In this document: piece after piece, positions 10,718 to 21,600 of the stretch
Position numbering within the stretch: position 1 is the stretch's first letter
Layout: every line of letters begins with the position of its first letter
Origin: Pseudoips prasinana
Lineage: Eukaryota; Arthropoda; Insecta; Lepidoptera; Nolidae
DNA length: 64,000 bases
NCBI GenBank assembly: GCA_951640165.1
Contig: OX621247.1
Span: forward strand, 30,912,001-30,976,000
Reading direction: 5' to 3'
Notes under the pieces: generated by a model
The model's database searches: none
Told to the model about the DNA's origin: nothing
What the model saw: the letters and a program-made list of their open reading frames with translations, nothing else
Position numbers and translations under genes: made by a program

Positions 10718-11234
10718 GATTGCTAAAAATGAAAACAATTGAATAGCGATCAAAATTTTACATCGATTCCATTTTTAAATTATGAATTGGGAGGGAAATA
10801 TTCTTTCTGTTTTATTATACTTCTTTGCTCGAAGCTGATTTTCTATATTCTATACCAATCTGAACAGGCCTATATTTTTTTTTATATAAGTACATTTATT
10901 ACAAACCGTATCTAACAAATAATTTGAGTACACTGTAAAGGGGAAGTACAAGTATTAATATGTCGGTAAATATTATCAAGACTTTTTAGTACGAAATATG
11001 AGAAAACCCTCTGGAACCTTTCTTGTGATATATATACTATATATAAACAATTCGTTTGCAAATCATGAGTGCAATTTTGAGGGCATTCTCTTATTTATGA
11101 TTGTAAGGGAAGCAAATGTGGAAGTGCTTTAGATACTGGTACTAATAAAATAAATTAATATTTTTTCTCTTCTATTAAATATTAATATCGTGATTATCAC
11201 ATACGAGGTGTAAATTAAATAGTAGAAGTAACTT

Positions 11235-11760
11235 ATGGAACGCTATCTAACCAAGAAACTGATCCAAATTAAAAGAAAAATTTGGCGCCCCATGCAAAAT
11301 GGATCAGCTGATCGTTATTCTTGTATGGGGAGCTATTTTTTTTTATTTGTTTTTTTATTGTGTAAAATAGAGAAAAAAAATAGTTTGTTTTCTTTCATAG
11401 GAAAATTACGCTCCTTAACTTACGTCCACTACTTAGGTATATAACACCTTTGTATATAAAAAATTATATATAAAGTAATAGAGTTATATATAAATATAAT
11501 TAAATATACACGGTGTAACATACGTAGTGGACGTAAATTAAGAAACTTAATTTTCCTATGAAACAAAACAACTAAGCTATTTTTTTCCAATTTTGTATGT
11601 TGATGTGCTGCAGATTAACATTAAAAAAAGGAAAAAGAAAATTAGCTCCCCATACAAGAATAACGATCAGCTGATCCATTTTGCATGGGGCGCCATATTT
11701 TTCTTTTGTATTTGACAATTTGGATCAGTTTCTACACGTTGTTCAATTTCATAGTTAATT
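11235..11760. mobile_element. Long inverted-repeat element
   Basis: The left arm about 11255-11440 (GGCGCCCCATGCAAAATGG, GATCAGCTGATCGTTATTC, CTTACGTCCACTAC) recurs in reverse complement about 11520-11735 at high identity. The centre around 11441-11515 is AT-rich. There is no ORF with transposase motifs. It probably is a foldback or MITE-type element; a related piece (AATGGGGCGCC) occurs at 12131. Confidence 0.65.
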
Positions 11761-11834
11761 AATCGAAATGTAAAACCCATAAAAATACTAACACCCCATA
11801 CAAGAATAACTGTGAATTTTTGGGGTAGCAGACG

Positions 11835-12030
11835 GCATGGAATGTCTCCACGCCATTTCATCCCGTGGAGGGCGTAGTTGCGTGGAGGGCGACCCGAGGG
11901 TATATCTTCCAGAGAACGGGCAGCAGACTCTCTCTATGTACTATGCCTATCACTAACTACTGCGATCGCCAACTTGGCGATTATAGCATAACCCTCCAAA
12001 ATAATTTGGAGAGAATATTTTGGAGAGGTC
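11835..12030 (+). repeat. Dispersed repeat, family D
   Basis: The blocks ATCCCGTGGAGGGCGTAG, CCAGAGAACGGGCAGCA and TGGCGATTATAGCATA match repeats at 28990-29065, 50375-50595 (+) and 61155-61380 (-). The better copies end in an RTE-like tail (CCAGCAGTGGACG), so this may be a SINE that uses RTE machinery. Confidence 0.55.
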
Positions 12031-12151
12031 TTTGTCTTTTGTGAGATGAGTGTTTGTGGAATATTTAGAACGGCAGCGGACGGCATTAGGTCGACATGAT
12101 GACAAGAATTACGATTAGCTCATGCATTTTGAATGGGGCGCCAATTTTTTC

Positions 12152-12471
12152 GAAGTTATACTTCTTTTGGCGCGATGGAGAAAAATGATGAGAGTGAATT
12201 TTTACGATGCGCGCGCACACCGACACCTAAATTTAACAGCATGAAGTTAGTTCTAGATGAGAGTGAATTTTTACGATACGCGCGCACACTGACACCTAAA
12301 TTTAACAGCATGAAGTTAGTTCTAGGTGGTATGAAAATTGATATATGTTCAAGTTGTATATTCTAGTATTTTTATTTAAATAAAATCTTTTTGATTAATT
12401 TTAATATTTATCGTTAATCACTACTGCATTTTAATAATTTTTTTTCCATTCGCCAAAGAAGTATAACTTCT
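12152..12471. mobile_element. TIR element with an internal 69-bp tandem duplication
   Basis: GAAGTTATACTTCTTTTGGCG near the left end pairs with CGCCAAAGAAGTATAACTTC at the right. Between them are two consecutive 69-bp units (12187-12255 and 12256-12324), each starting GATGAGAGTGAATTTTTACG and differing at two bases. No transposase is present. Confidence 0.6.
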
Positions 12472-12845
12472 AACGCGTGTACATAAGTACACACATAATT
12501 TTTTTCGTATTACACAAACTGGTTTTATTTAATTAGTTCAGTTTCACGGGTAGATTATTTATGTTACACCTTGTATAAATATAATAAAGTTAAATTAAAT
12601 TATCAGTTGAATTTATTTGCTTCCCCAATAGTGGACAGGTACACAGACATAGATACAATAATCTATTAGCTAATTAAAGCGAAGGACGTATTATTGTCTT
12701 TATTTAGTTTATTTGGTACCTACACACTTTAAATAGACACCAATTTATCTAATTTATACAGAACTAAGTGGCTTTATTATTTGAATAAAAGCCGCGGTCA
12801 TAACCATATCAGTCTCAGGAAAGTAACGTAGCTTCAGAAATTACA

Positions 12846-13025
12846 ATTGATTAATTAATTAATTAATATTCATTAATTAGTTAATAATTAATTGATAATT
12901 AATTAGTTAATAATTAATTGATAATTAATTAGTTAATAATTAATTGATAATTATTTAGTTAATAATTAATTGATAATTAATTAGTTAATAATTAATTGGT
13001 AATTAATTAATATTTAATTAATTAA
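12846..13025. repeat. AT-only 26-bp tandem repeat
   Basis: About five to six units of TTAGTTAATAATTAATTGAT plus AATTAA form this array; almost no base in it is other than A or T apart from single G positions. Confidence 0.9.
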
Positions 13026-14230
13026 AAATACAATACTATTAAGTGTACACAGATTTACAAATCTATCAGAAGATATAACCATAAAAATTTAATTATTAAA
13101 AAAACAACAAGCTCTTAGATTGTCTTTACATTTTATGATGTTGAGTACATAATATAAAAGTAAACGAGGCAAAAGAGGTGTGCAAAGATGACAAATGGAA
13201 ATCCGTTGTCTCTGCCTACCCTCTGGGAAACAGGCGTGAGTCAATGTATGTAGTATATAATATAAACAATAAATGAACTTAACTATGTGAGAATGACAAG
13301 ACAAGAGTGAAACAACATATATATATATTTTTAATAATCATAAGTTTGCGGACCAAGTGATAAAGTCTCGTACAACCAATAGTTCTGTTCCCTTCATTAA
13401 TACTAACATTTATACATATATTAATATGAAAAACAACAAAAATCACAGCTATATACGTACGTACAATAACATGACGTTTGGCCACTAATCTACGTACATA
13501 CAACTACATATATAAAAATTAATGTTTGTCTGTATGTCAAAGGTACTTTATTCCGTAAAAATTTTACATTTATGTAATTTTACATGTATGTCTTTTATAG
13601 AACCGTAAACTATTTGATCACGTGATGATCTTCAGCAGAGTGTTATGCATTAGCCGAAAAAGGTTTCTGGGTTAGTAAGACTAATTTACAACTGATGGCG
13701 CCATTGTAATTCCAATGAATTTCATACATTGCCGTAGGTTACAGCTAGTCATTTACGAATCCATAAAGACATCGTAAAAATATGCTCATAAAAGTGGCCT
13801 TTAGCCTATTGACCGCCACAATTAAGTTAGTTAGTTATTAATATTTCGGCTCGAAGTTGACGAGAAGGACGAATGAAGAAGCAGGCGAGAGACGCGTTGG
13901 AGCGCGCGTTTATTTTCTGTTTTCATTTATGTGCCACTAATAAGTCCCGTATCAGTTCTCAACAACAATGGAAACCCTAATTATGCAAAATGTGTCCAAC
14001 AAGCCACGGTACGAATTCATAGTCGTGAACCTGACCTGCTGGGTACATTTTGAGATGTCGTCTATAGAAAATATTTGATTGATATATTTAAATCAAGGAT
14101 TGGTCGCGAGGGAATAAATAACATCAAACCGGTACAGATTATACATAGATGAACTCTTTATTGTACACTCATGAAATATCACCGTCAGGAGGCGCTGCTA
14201 TCCATTTACACTCACCAGTCTGTAAATGAC
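13026..14230. other. No recognised feature
   Basis: This is AT-rich sequence with short chance ORFs only. No family, splice-bounded exon or repeat was recognised. Confidence 0.4.
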
Positions 14231-14261
14231 TCTCTAGTTGCAATGCTCTCGTTTTATGAGG

Positions 14262-14955
14262 CTATCATCATCATCATATCAGCCGAAAGTCCACTGCTGG
14301 ATAAAGGCTTCCCCCAAAGATCTCCACAATAGCCGGTCTTGCGCTATCGCATCCAGCGGTTTCCAGCGACCCGCACAAGATCATCGGTCCATCTTGTGGG
14401 GCGCCTGCCTAAGCTGCGTCTTCCGGTTCGTGGTCGCCACTCTAGAACCGAGTATAGCCCTCTTCATTGCTCTTTGAGTGACTCTAATAAGGCCCATAGT
14501 GAGCAACCATGTCTCTGTTCCGTAAGTCATCACTGGTCGAAGACTTTCGACTTGAGACACTGCGGTATTTGGGACAAGAAAATGTTACGTAGCTTCCCGA
14601 ACGCTGCCCAGCCGAGTTGGATTCTACGATTGACCTCCTTCTCGAAGTTGGACCTACCTAGTTGCATGGTCGGTCCTAGGTAATTATAGTTCTCTACAAC
14701 TTCGAGTGCAAGGTCTCCAACCTTCAGTTGAGTGGGTGCAACATTGACGTTCGACATGATGTTCGTCTTATTCATGTTCATTTTCAGACTCACTTGTTGA
14801 GGAACTCTGCTGAGGTCATCGTGTCAGCCATGACTACTATATCATCGGCAAATCGAAGGTGGGTGATGTACTGACCATTGACATTGATGCCAAAGCCTTT
14901 CCAATCCAGAAGCTTAAAGACGTCTTCCAATGTAGCTTTAGACTCGTTATATCAT
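14262..14955 (-). mobile_element. RTE-type LINE fragment with reverse transcriptase C-terminus
   Basis: On the minus strand, a broken frame carries the RT catalytic motif LRFADDIVV around 14830-14858, then KMNMNKT, a YNYLG motif, LGWAAFGKLR and QCLKSKVFDQ. The 3' end (14262-14300) is the tail CAGCAGTGGACTTTCGGCTGA-like with ATGATGATGAT. A stop after EFLNK and later frame breaks show it is dead. Such endonuclease-reverse transcriptase elements are common in Lepidoptera. Confidence 0.85.
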
Positions 14956-15009
14956 TCTGTCTTTCAGTTTGCTCTGGATGGAAGTGGAACTACTCATTTT
15001 CTTACTCCT

Positions 15010-15180
15010 ACTTGTTTTTTTTCTGATTAAATTCGATGCGGAATCCAAGACAGTTAAGGTGAAGACAAGGGACATGCATGAGCCTCACCACTCAGTGTAA
15101 ATTCATTGTGTGCCACTGTTGATCCTGACTTACAGGAGTTGCAGTGGTGGGTAAGAGGGAGTGACTAATCCGGAATAAAA
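15010..15180 (+). repeat. Dispersed repeat, copy 2
   Basis: This is a direct copy of the repeat at 2905-3065. Confidence 0.6.
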
Positions 15181-15309
15181 AAAAGTCTGTAAATGGTCAG
15201 TGAGGTAAAAGATGACCGTCAAAGTAATTTAATTTTCTCCGTGCTTCTAAGAGCACGTTAAGCTCTCAGGCCCAGATATAGTCAATAGGTAATAGTCGAT
15301 AAGCCATGT

Positions 15310-15556
15310 CAGAGGCTAGTTGTGCGGCTTGAAGAACTTGGACTACAGGATAACCACTTCGGATACGATATAGATGAAATAACCATCGGGACAGGAACCG
15401 GAAGACGCAGCGTGGGCAGGCCCCCTACAAGATGGACCGATGATCTTGTGCGGGTCGCTGGAAAACGCTGGATGCGGATAGCGCAAGACCGGCAATTGTG
15501 GAGATCTTTGAGGGAGGCCTTTGTCCAGCAGTGGACGTCTTTCGGCTGATATGATG
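15310..15556 (+). mobile_element. RTE-type LINE, 5'-truncated 3' end
   Basis: The last 75 codons of an RTE-like polyprotein are open: RRSVGRPPTRWTDDLVR, AGKRWMRIAQ, then VQQWTSFG and TGA. The tail ATATGATGATGA follows. The LINE at 14262 is in the opposite orientation, so these are independent insertions. Confidence 0.85.
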
Positions 15557-15944
15557 ATGAACCATCGGGACCATACAATTGCAAAAGTACGCAATTAACG
15601 ACTTTATCACAAACATGTGAAAATGTAAATCGTAATATGTAACGAGGATATTAAATAGATGTAAGTGACGTGGATTCTGTTTTTGAAGATAACACTTTCC
15701 CGGAACAAAACATACTAAATAATCAGGAAACTAGAGCAATAAAACATTAACAGAATAATTAAGCTTGGTATATACTAATGCAAGACCCTTAATCGATTAG
15801 CATAGCCAGTCTTATCTTGTTATTGTTAGTTCTAATATACCATCTACCATGACTGAATAAATGTAATGCAACGAATTTAATCAGCGAGAAAGAAGGTGGA
15901 GTTAGAAAAAAGTAGTTCCTCTTCAATTCACGTATCACTTCGTT

Positions 15945-16050
15945 GTCTGGAAGGAATCGCACCTAGCGATAAGGCTGCATTTGTAAAATATTGTTAAACA
16001 TGCTAATGCTTAATAGTCAGTTATAATTTTAGTGTACAATAAAGAGTTAC
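15945..16050 (+). repeat. LINE 3' tail
   Basis: It belongs to the same family as 5509-5731: TGGAAGGAATCGCAC, GCGATAAGGCTGC, GTACAATAAAGAGTTACTTACTTA. Confidence 0.65.
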
Positions 16051-16496
16051 TTACTTAGTTCACTTCACATAATATATTGGAAAATCCAAATATGTTTCTA
16101 TATAAATGTTAAGATTTTAAAGACCCTATTACAACTTGAGTAGGTTTTAATAATTGTCTCTCGAGATAGATCCTTTCATTAAATCATCGAAGTAGTGTTA
16201 GTATAATTGTTTAATAAAAATTCCAAGAAATAGAATATTCCCTTGATACGCCTAGATGGCTACGTATGCAATACAAATTTGTGTAAGCTCTTTTTATCCC
16301 TATTCAGTAGCAAGTTATGCTTCCCATGTTATACAAACAATATACAAAGATATGCAGTATTCAGAGAAATATGCAGATTTATCAAAAAATATTAATACCT
16401 TTTTACAATAAATTTGTGTAAATATTAGAAACAGGGTAAATATATATAAAGATTGATATTATAGGAATAATTTTTCATAAATATATAAATAACGAA

Positions 16497-16961
16497 GTGA
16501 TACTTATGAAAGTTAAAATAATAGAATATCTTATACAAGTAAATCTTTCAAATATTACGATCAAAATATTTCCACCGATCCAAATAGAAATAGTCAACTT
16601 TAATAAAATTTATTTTAATACTAATAATAAAAATAAGAAAAAAAGTTTAGCTGTCGACAATTTCACTTACAAACATGAAGAGGTTTGGAATACTACTAAT
16701 AGTTATTTAAAAATTAATATAGTTACAAAAATACCATCAATTCTTAGTTTCATGAAGTTTTGCAGAATACTCATAAATAGAGACGTAATAGTGTTAATAA
16801 TCATTCCTAAAGACGGTGAATACATTTTAGTGTCATCGACAACTAAACCTAACATTAACCAGTACATAACCAATAATAATCTTCACTTAACAACTACCAA
16901 ATGGAAGACAAATTTTTATATCAAAATGATACAAAACAACATCTCACTTATATTTATATAA
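16497..16961 (+). CDS. Unknown AT-rich ORF, 154 codons
   Basis: The frame is open for 154 codons in DNA of about 24% GC, where a stop would be expected roughly every 11 codons. The product is lysine-, asparagine- and isoleucine-rich (KKKSLAVDNFTYKHEEVWN, then VIVLIIIPKDGEYILVSSTT). I do not recognise a family, signal peptide or domain; the VIVLIIIPKDG stretch could be a buried beta strand. No splice sites clearly bound it. It could be a coding relic of a DNA virus or transposon insert, or a single-exon gene; composition alone does not decide. Confidence 0.3.
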   Translation: MILMKVKIIEYLIQVNLSNITIKIFPPIQIEIVNFNKIYFNTNNKNKKKSLAVDNFTYKHEEVWNTTNSYLKINIVTKIPSILSFMKFCRILINRDVIVLIIIPKDGEYILVSSTTKPNINQYITNNNLHLTTTKWKTNFYIKMIQNNISLIFI

Positions 16962-17301
16962 GTAATCTCAAAATTAATAAATATTCATCACAATCACAAT
17001 AAACAACATCAACAATATTAATTTAAGGTGAAATATTATTTTATAGTGAACAAATACAACGTCTAAAATCAAAGGTTTATATAAAATTGTAATAGTTATT
17101 TCTAATAATATACACTTCTCATCTAGACAATTTATATTACAAATTATCTTTTGAATAGTACAGTACAGTATTAAAATTTATATAATAAGTGTTTTAAACA
17201 TTAGCAGTTTAAAATTATTAATATTGTTTGTATGTGTAAGAAATTTATTTAAGTCATCTTGACTACCATCATAAATAATTAGTACTAAAATTTATTTATT
17301 A

Positions 17302-17478
17302 ACAGACTTCAAAAGTGAGAGGTTCAAATATGACTGTATGTTTTTCTTTTGTATATATGTTACTCGTTTTTTCCGTTTGTGAACCAATTTTGATAATCCT
17401 TTCATTTGTTTCGTTCGCATCTACCCACGATCTCGCTTCTTCCAAAATTTGGGACGATACTTGACATTCTTTATGACA
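17302..17478 (-). CDS. Unknown open stretch with protein-like composition
   Basis: The minus-strand frame is open for about 59 codons and ends in TAA at 17299-17301. It reads EEARSWVDANETNERIIKIG, later TKEKHTVIFEPLTFEVC. Charged, non-repetitive composition in very AT-rich DNA suggests real coding origin. A stop lies just upstream, so it is either the terminal exon of an unseen gene or a fragment of a repeat ORF. The family is not recognised. Confidence 0.3.
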
Positions 17479-17783
17479 CTACGACTAAGTTTTAATTAAA
17501 ACTACACGTAAACCGGTGACGGGGCGTCAAAGGTAACAAATTCATACTTTTAGGATTATAATATATTTAATTTGGTTTACCCCAAGATATATGCATAATT
17601 TTAAACTTCTTTTAATAAACTACTAAATACCAAATTCTAATAGTTATAAGTTGTTACTATATGTTTTTGAAATCGGTGTGCACCACGCTGATTCGTATTG
17701 GTATATTCTTCATTTTTTCTTTTATGATGTTTTAAGTTTAAAGCTTGATCATTCAGTAGGTGTACTTTTATTATTTATGAGAA

Positions 17784-18005
17784 GTGTATATAATCAAAAT
17801 AAGTATTACTTTAAATAACAATATTACAATTAAATTATCCAAAGTAGATTTGCGTTATAACAAACAAGCACAAGTAAATATTATACATTTCCGCAGATAC
17901 TTAATCAATCCATACTCTGTAAAATTGTCCCCAATAACTTTTATTCGTTTTAGTAGCAATATTAAAATTTTAGCTATAAATGATCTGTTTTCTTTGGTCC
18001 AATAG
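17784..18005 (+). other. AT-rich tract with a short ORF, nothing recognised
   Basis: A 73-codon frame in about 75% AT DNA has no recognisable motif. The whole stretch from 16.1 to 18.6 kb is lower in GC than its neighbours and lacks the SINE and LINE debris that is common elsewhere. Confidence 0.3.
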
Positions 18006-18609
18006 TTCTGATCCTTCGTATTCAATTGATCCTATTCATCACAAAACATTACGAACAGTACCCAACAGAACCTAAAGCGATTCAAAAACAATATTTTGAA
18101 TCTATTTTAAATCCTATTACGATCATGCAATGATTTGAGAATTATATACCATCTCCTTCTCTTTTCAATACCATTTAATCTATTCTCATCTCAATTTTAT
18201 TCCACCAAGTCTATCCTTTTTAAATAAACCTAAAAAAAGAATCTTTAATGCGAAACCAATCAGCAGAAGAGTAATGATTAAGATATCACCTGATATGTTT
18301 AATTCTATCTAAACACACATGTCAACAATCTATTCCTTATAAGAAATGTTTTGAATAATGTTTATCTACATTTTAGTAAAACGACATCTACCACTGCTAG
18401 TATATTGACAGTTAATTTTAACTAGGACACTTTAAGAGCCCTAAAAGCTATTGATTACATTCGGAAACGTTTTACATTTATTAAACTGTATTGTATCATG
18501 TCGTATCAAAATGATAATATTACATTTATTTTTAAAATCACAACACCAGTTCTATTATATTCAGTAAACGTGGAATGTAAATTTATAGGAAGGTCATTAA
18601 AGGAACTAT

Positions 18610-18680
18610 TTAAAGGACGCCATCTTCGTTGATAGATATCAAGTAGCTCCTAATGATGACGATGTAGTAGAAGTTCTCAG
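18610..18680 (-). CDS. Membrane protein gene 2, terminal exon
   Basis: The acceptor CTTTCAG is followed in phase 1 by 22 codons and TAA. The product tail reads ENFYYIVIIRSYLISINE and matches the YYLTMINSLYR tail of gene 1 in position and style. Confidence 0.75.
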
Positions 18681-21600
18681 CTGAAAGAAGTTAAAAATTA
18701 TCATAAAAATAAAACAAAATAATAATTAAAAACCGTTGAATACAAGTGTGTACTGCGTTATGTCTGTTTATGTATAGATAAAGTGAATTAATAACTGAAT
18801 ATTACAAAATGTACGGTAAAACAGGATTAATGGACAAAGGGACAATATATTACATAGCCTAATTATGAGGACATTTCCGATTTCGATTCGATTACTCAAT
18901 TTTAGTTTAATATAAAATATTGTCATAATATCATGTTCAACTAATATCTACTACCTAGACTAGTAATAGGTCTTTACCTATGAAATTGCCGTTTTGTATG
19001 AAAAAATTTAAACGAATTTTTTTCATGAATTTTTTTATTTGTATTAATCGAAGTAATCACCCATGCAATCAATGCATCTTTGCCATCGCAGTGGCAGTTT
19101 ATTGATGCCCTTCTTAAAGAAATCAGCTGGACGGGAGGCAACAAATTCTTCAAAGGCATTTTGTACTGCCTCTCGGGTATTGAATTTTTTTCCCGCCAAG
19201 AAGTTATCCAAATTCTGGAAAAAGTAGTAGTCTGTAGGCGCAAGGTCTGGTGAGTAGGGCGGATGACGGAGAGCTTCCAACCCCAGTTCTTGCAACTTGG
19301 AGACCGTCTGCTGTGCAGTATGAGGTCGCGCGTTGTCGTGCAGGAGCAGCGGAGACGAGCGATTGACCAATGCTGGTTGGAGATGCGCCAGCTTCTCCAT
19401 CATTGTGCTCAGTTCTTCACAGTACACATCTGCAGTAATGCTCACCCCGTTTGGTAAGAAGCTGTGATGAATCACACCGGCGCTAGACCACCAAACAGTG
19501 ACCATCACTTTTCTAGGGGTAAGTTTTCGTTTAGGGCATTGTTTAGGTGCTGAACCAGGATCCAACCAACTTGCTGAGCGCTTGCGGTTATCAAACAGAA
19601 TCCATTTTTCATCGCAGGTAACAATGCGGTTCAAAATTCCTTCATTTGTGTGTCTGTTGAGCAGTGCAAGGCACGTCTCGACGCGTACTTCGCGCTGGCG
19701 ATCATTGAGTTCGTGGGGCACCCATTTGTCAAGCTTTTTTACCTTGCCAATTTGACGCAAATGGACCAATATTGTTTTGACGCTAACGTCGAAAGCTGCT
19801 GCTAATTCAGCCGTAGATTGTGTATCATCAGCTTCCACAACCGCCTTTAATTCGTCATTGTCGACCAAAGTCTTCGGACGACCGCGAGGTTCATTTTTCA
19901 GGTCGAAATTTCCAGAACGGAAGCGAGCAAACCAATAACAGGTGGTGCGTTGGTTTGTAGTGTTAGCTCCGTAAACGTCGTTGATGTTGCGTGCCGCTTG
20001 TGCCGCGTTGCTGCCACGACGGTACTCATATTCCATAATTACTCGAATTTTTAACGTATCCATGATGACGAAAAAGATTGAAATGCGATGAAAATGTAAC
20101 ACTAATCAATAAAGAAATGACTACTTTTGGAAAAAAGAATCCATGTTTTTAAAATAAAATTAATTTGAAATTAGAATTCTTAGCCAAACAAAAATTATTT
20201 TGATTTGAAATGGCCAGTACTGCAGAACGGCAATTTCATAGGTAAAGACCTAATATTAACTAGTCAGGCCTAAATAACGTTTAATAATAACATTTTATCG
20301 CATACGCCTGATATTATGAATATCCTGATTTTAAATAATTTAGGGATTCATTTTTAATAACATTAAATCGCCAGTAATATTACTACTACTATTATATAGT
20401 ATTACTATCACTGTGTGCAGGAATAATATTAGCATTTCTTTCTGTTTATCATCAAAACTATTAATTACACTTACCCAAGAAAAAGATCTGTGCAATCACG
20501 TGCCCAGCCTCCATGTGGAACAACGTCTTGAGAAAGCCAATGATATAGAGCACCAGGAATATTATCCAGAAGATGCAATATTTCTTCATTAAACTGTATT
20601 TCTCCTGAAAAATAAAACTTCAATTTTAATAATAATATAATAATAAAAATATCACAAGAACTTAAATTTTATTGTTGGACACCTCAGGACGGGCACCGGG
20701 CAGTATATTAGTTGAAATAAAGTTAAGACCAAATTATGGGTAATTTTAATTCAACATTAATGACTACATAAGTAATTAAATTTAAATTTATTTTCCATGA
20801 ATCATAAAATAATGAATGAAATTTGATAAATTGACCGATCGTTCAGGGATATGTATATCGTTTCTTCAGCCAGATATAGAATGAGAAATAGTTATCTCCG
20901 TCGGCAGTTGATAGACCTATTGAATTTCGATATCCAGTACTGGACTAGATATTTCCATACTTTTTGAATAATCTTAGAGGGATGGACTAAACAGGAGCCC
21001 AATAATTCATTTTGGATAACTAATTGATTCCAGAAATAATCTATTGTTTCTTTTTTTTCCGCTAGCTGTAGCCGAGAGTTTTCTAGGAGTATAAGTACGC
21101 TAACATGCTATCAATATCCGTAATAGTCTATCGAGCCATGACATGGCTGTATTCCAGAATATATATAAAAATAGCTCTCACCCGCTGAATATAAGAATGG
21201 AGGTAAAAGAACAACAGTGTCAGGACTTCAGATGATTGCCACATAAATTAATAAAGTACTGCTTAAGAGCCTTTCGTACTCGCTACTTGCTCACTGTCTC
21301 CAAATATAATATAGTAAGTATTCAATTTAAAAATGTGTACCAGCAAAGTGCCTTGTTTTTTTGGATTCGTTCGTTATTGGCATAAATCTAGTATCTTATA
21401 GTAAATTTGAAAATGACAACCAAGTGCCATATTAATTTCATTATTTCACAATGACGCGGTGACACCTATGGACTGTCGCCGCGTCGTTGTAGTAAAGTTC
21501 TCGAGTGGCAATCAAGAACTGGAAGACTCCCTACAAGATAGAACGATGATTTATGAGATTCGCTGAAATGCGCAATGCAACTTGTGCAAACCAGCAATTG

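Noticed and set aside
14238..14683. Plus-strand ORFs of 79 and 114 codons
   Set aside because: They are antisense to the RTE reverse transcriptase, whose motifs are on the minus strand.
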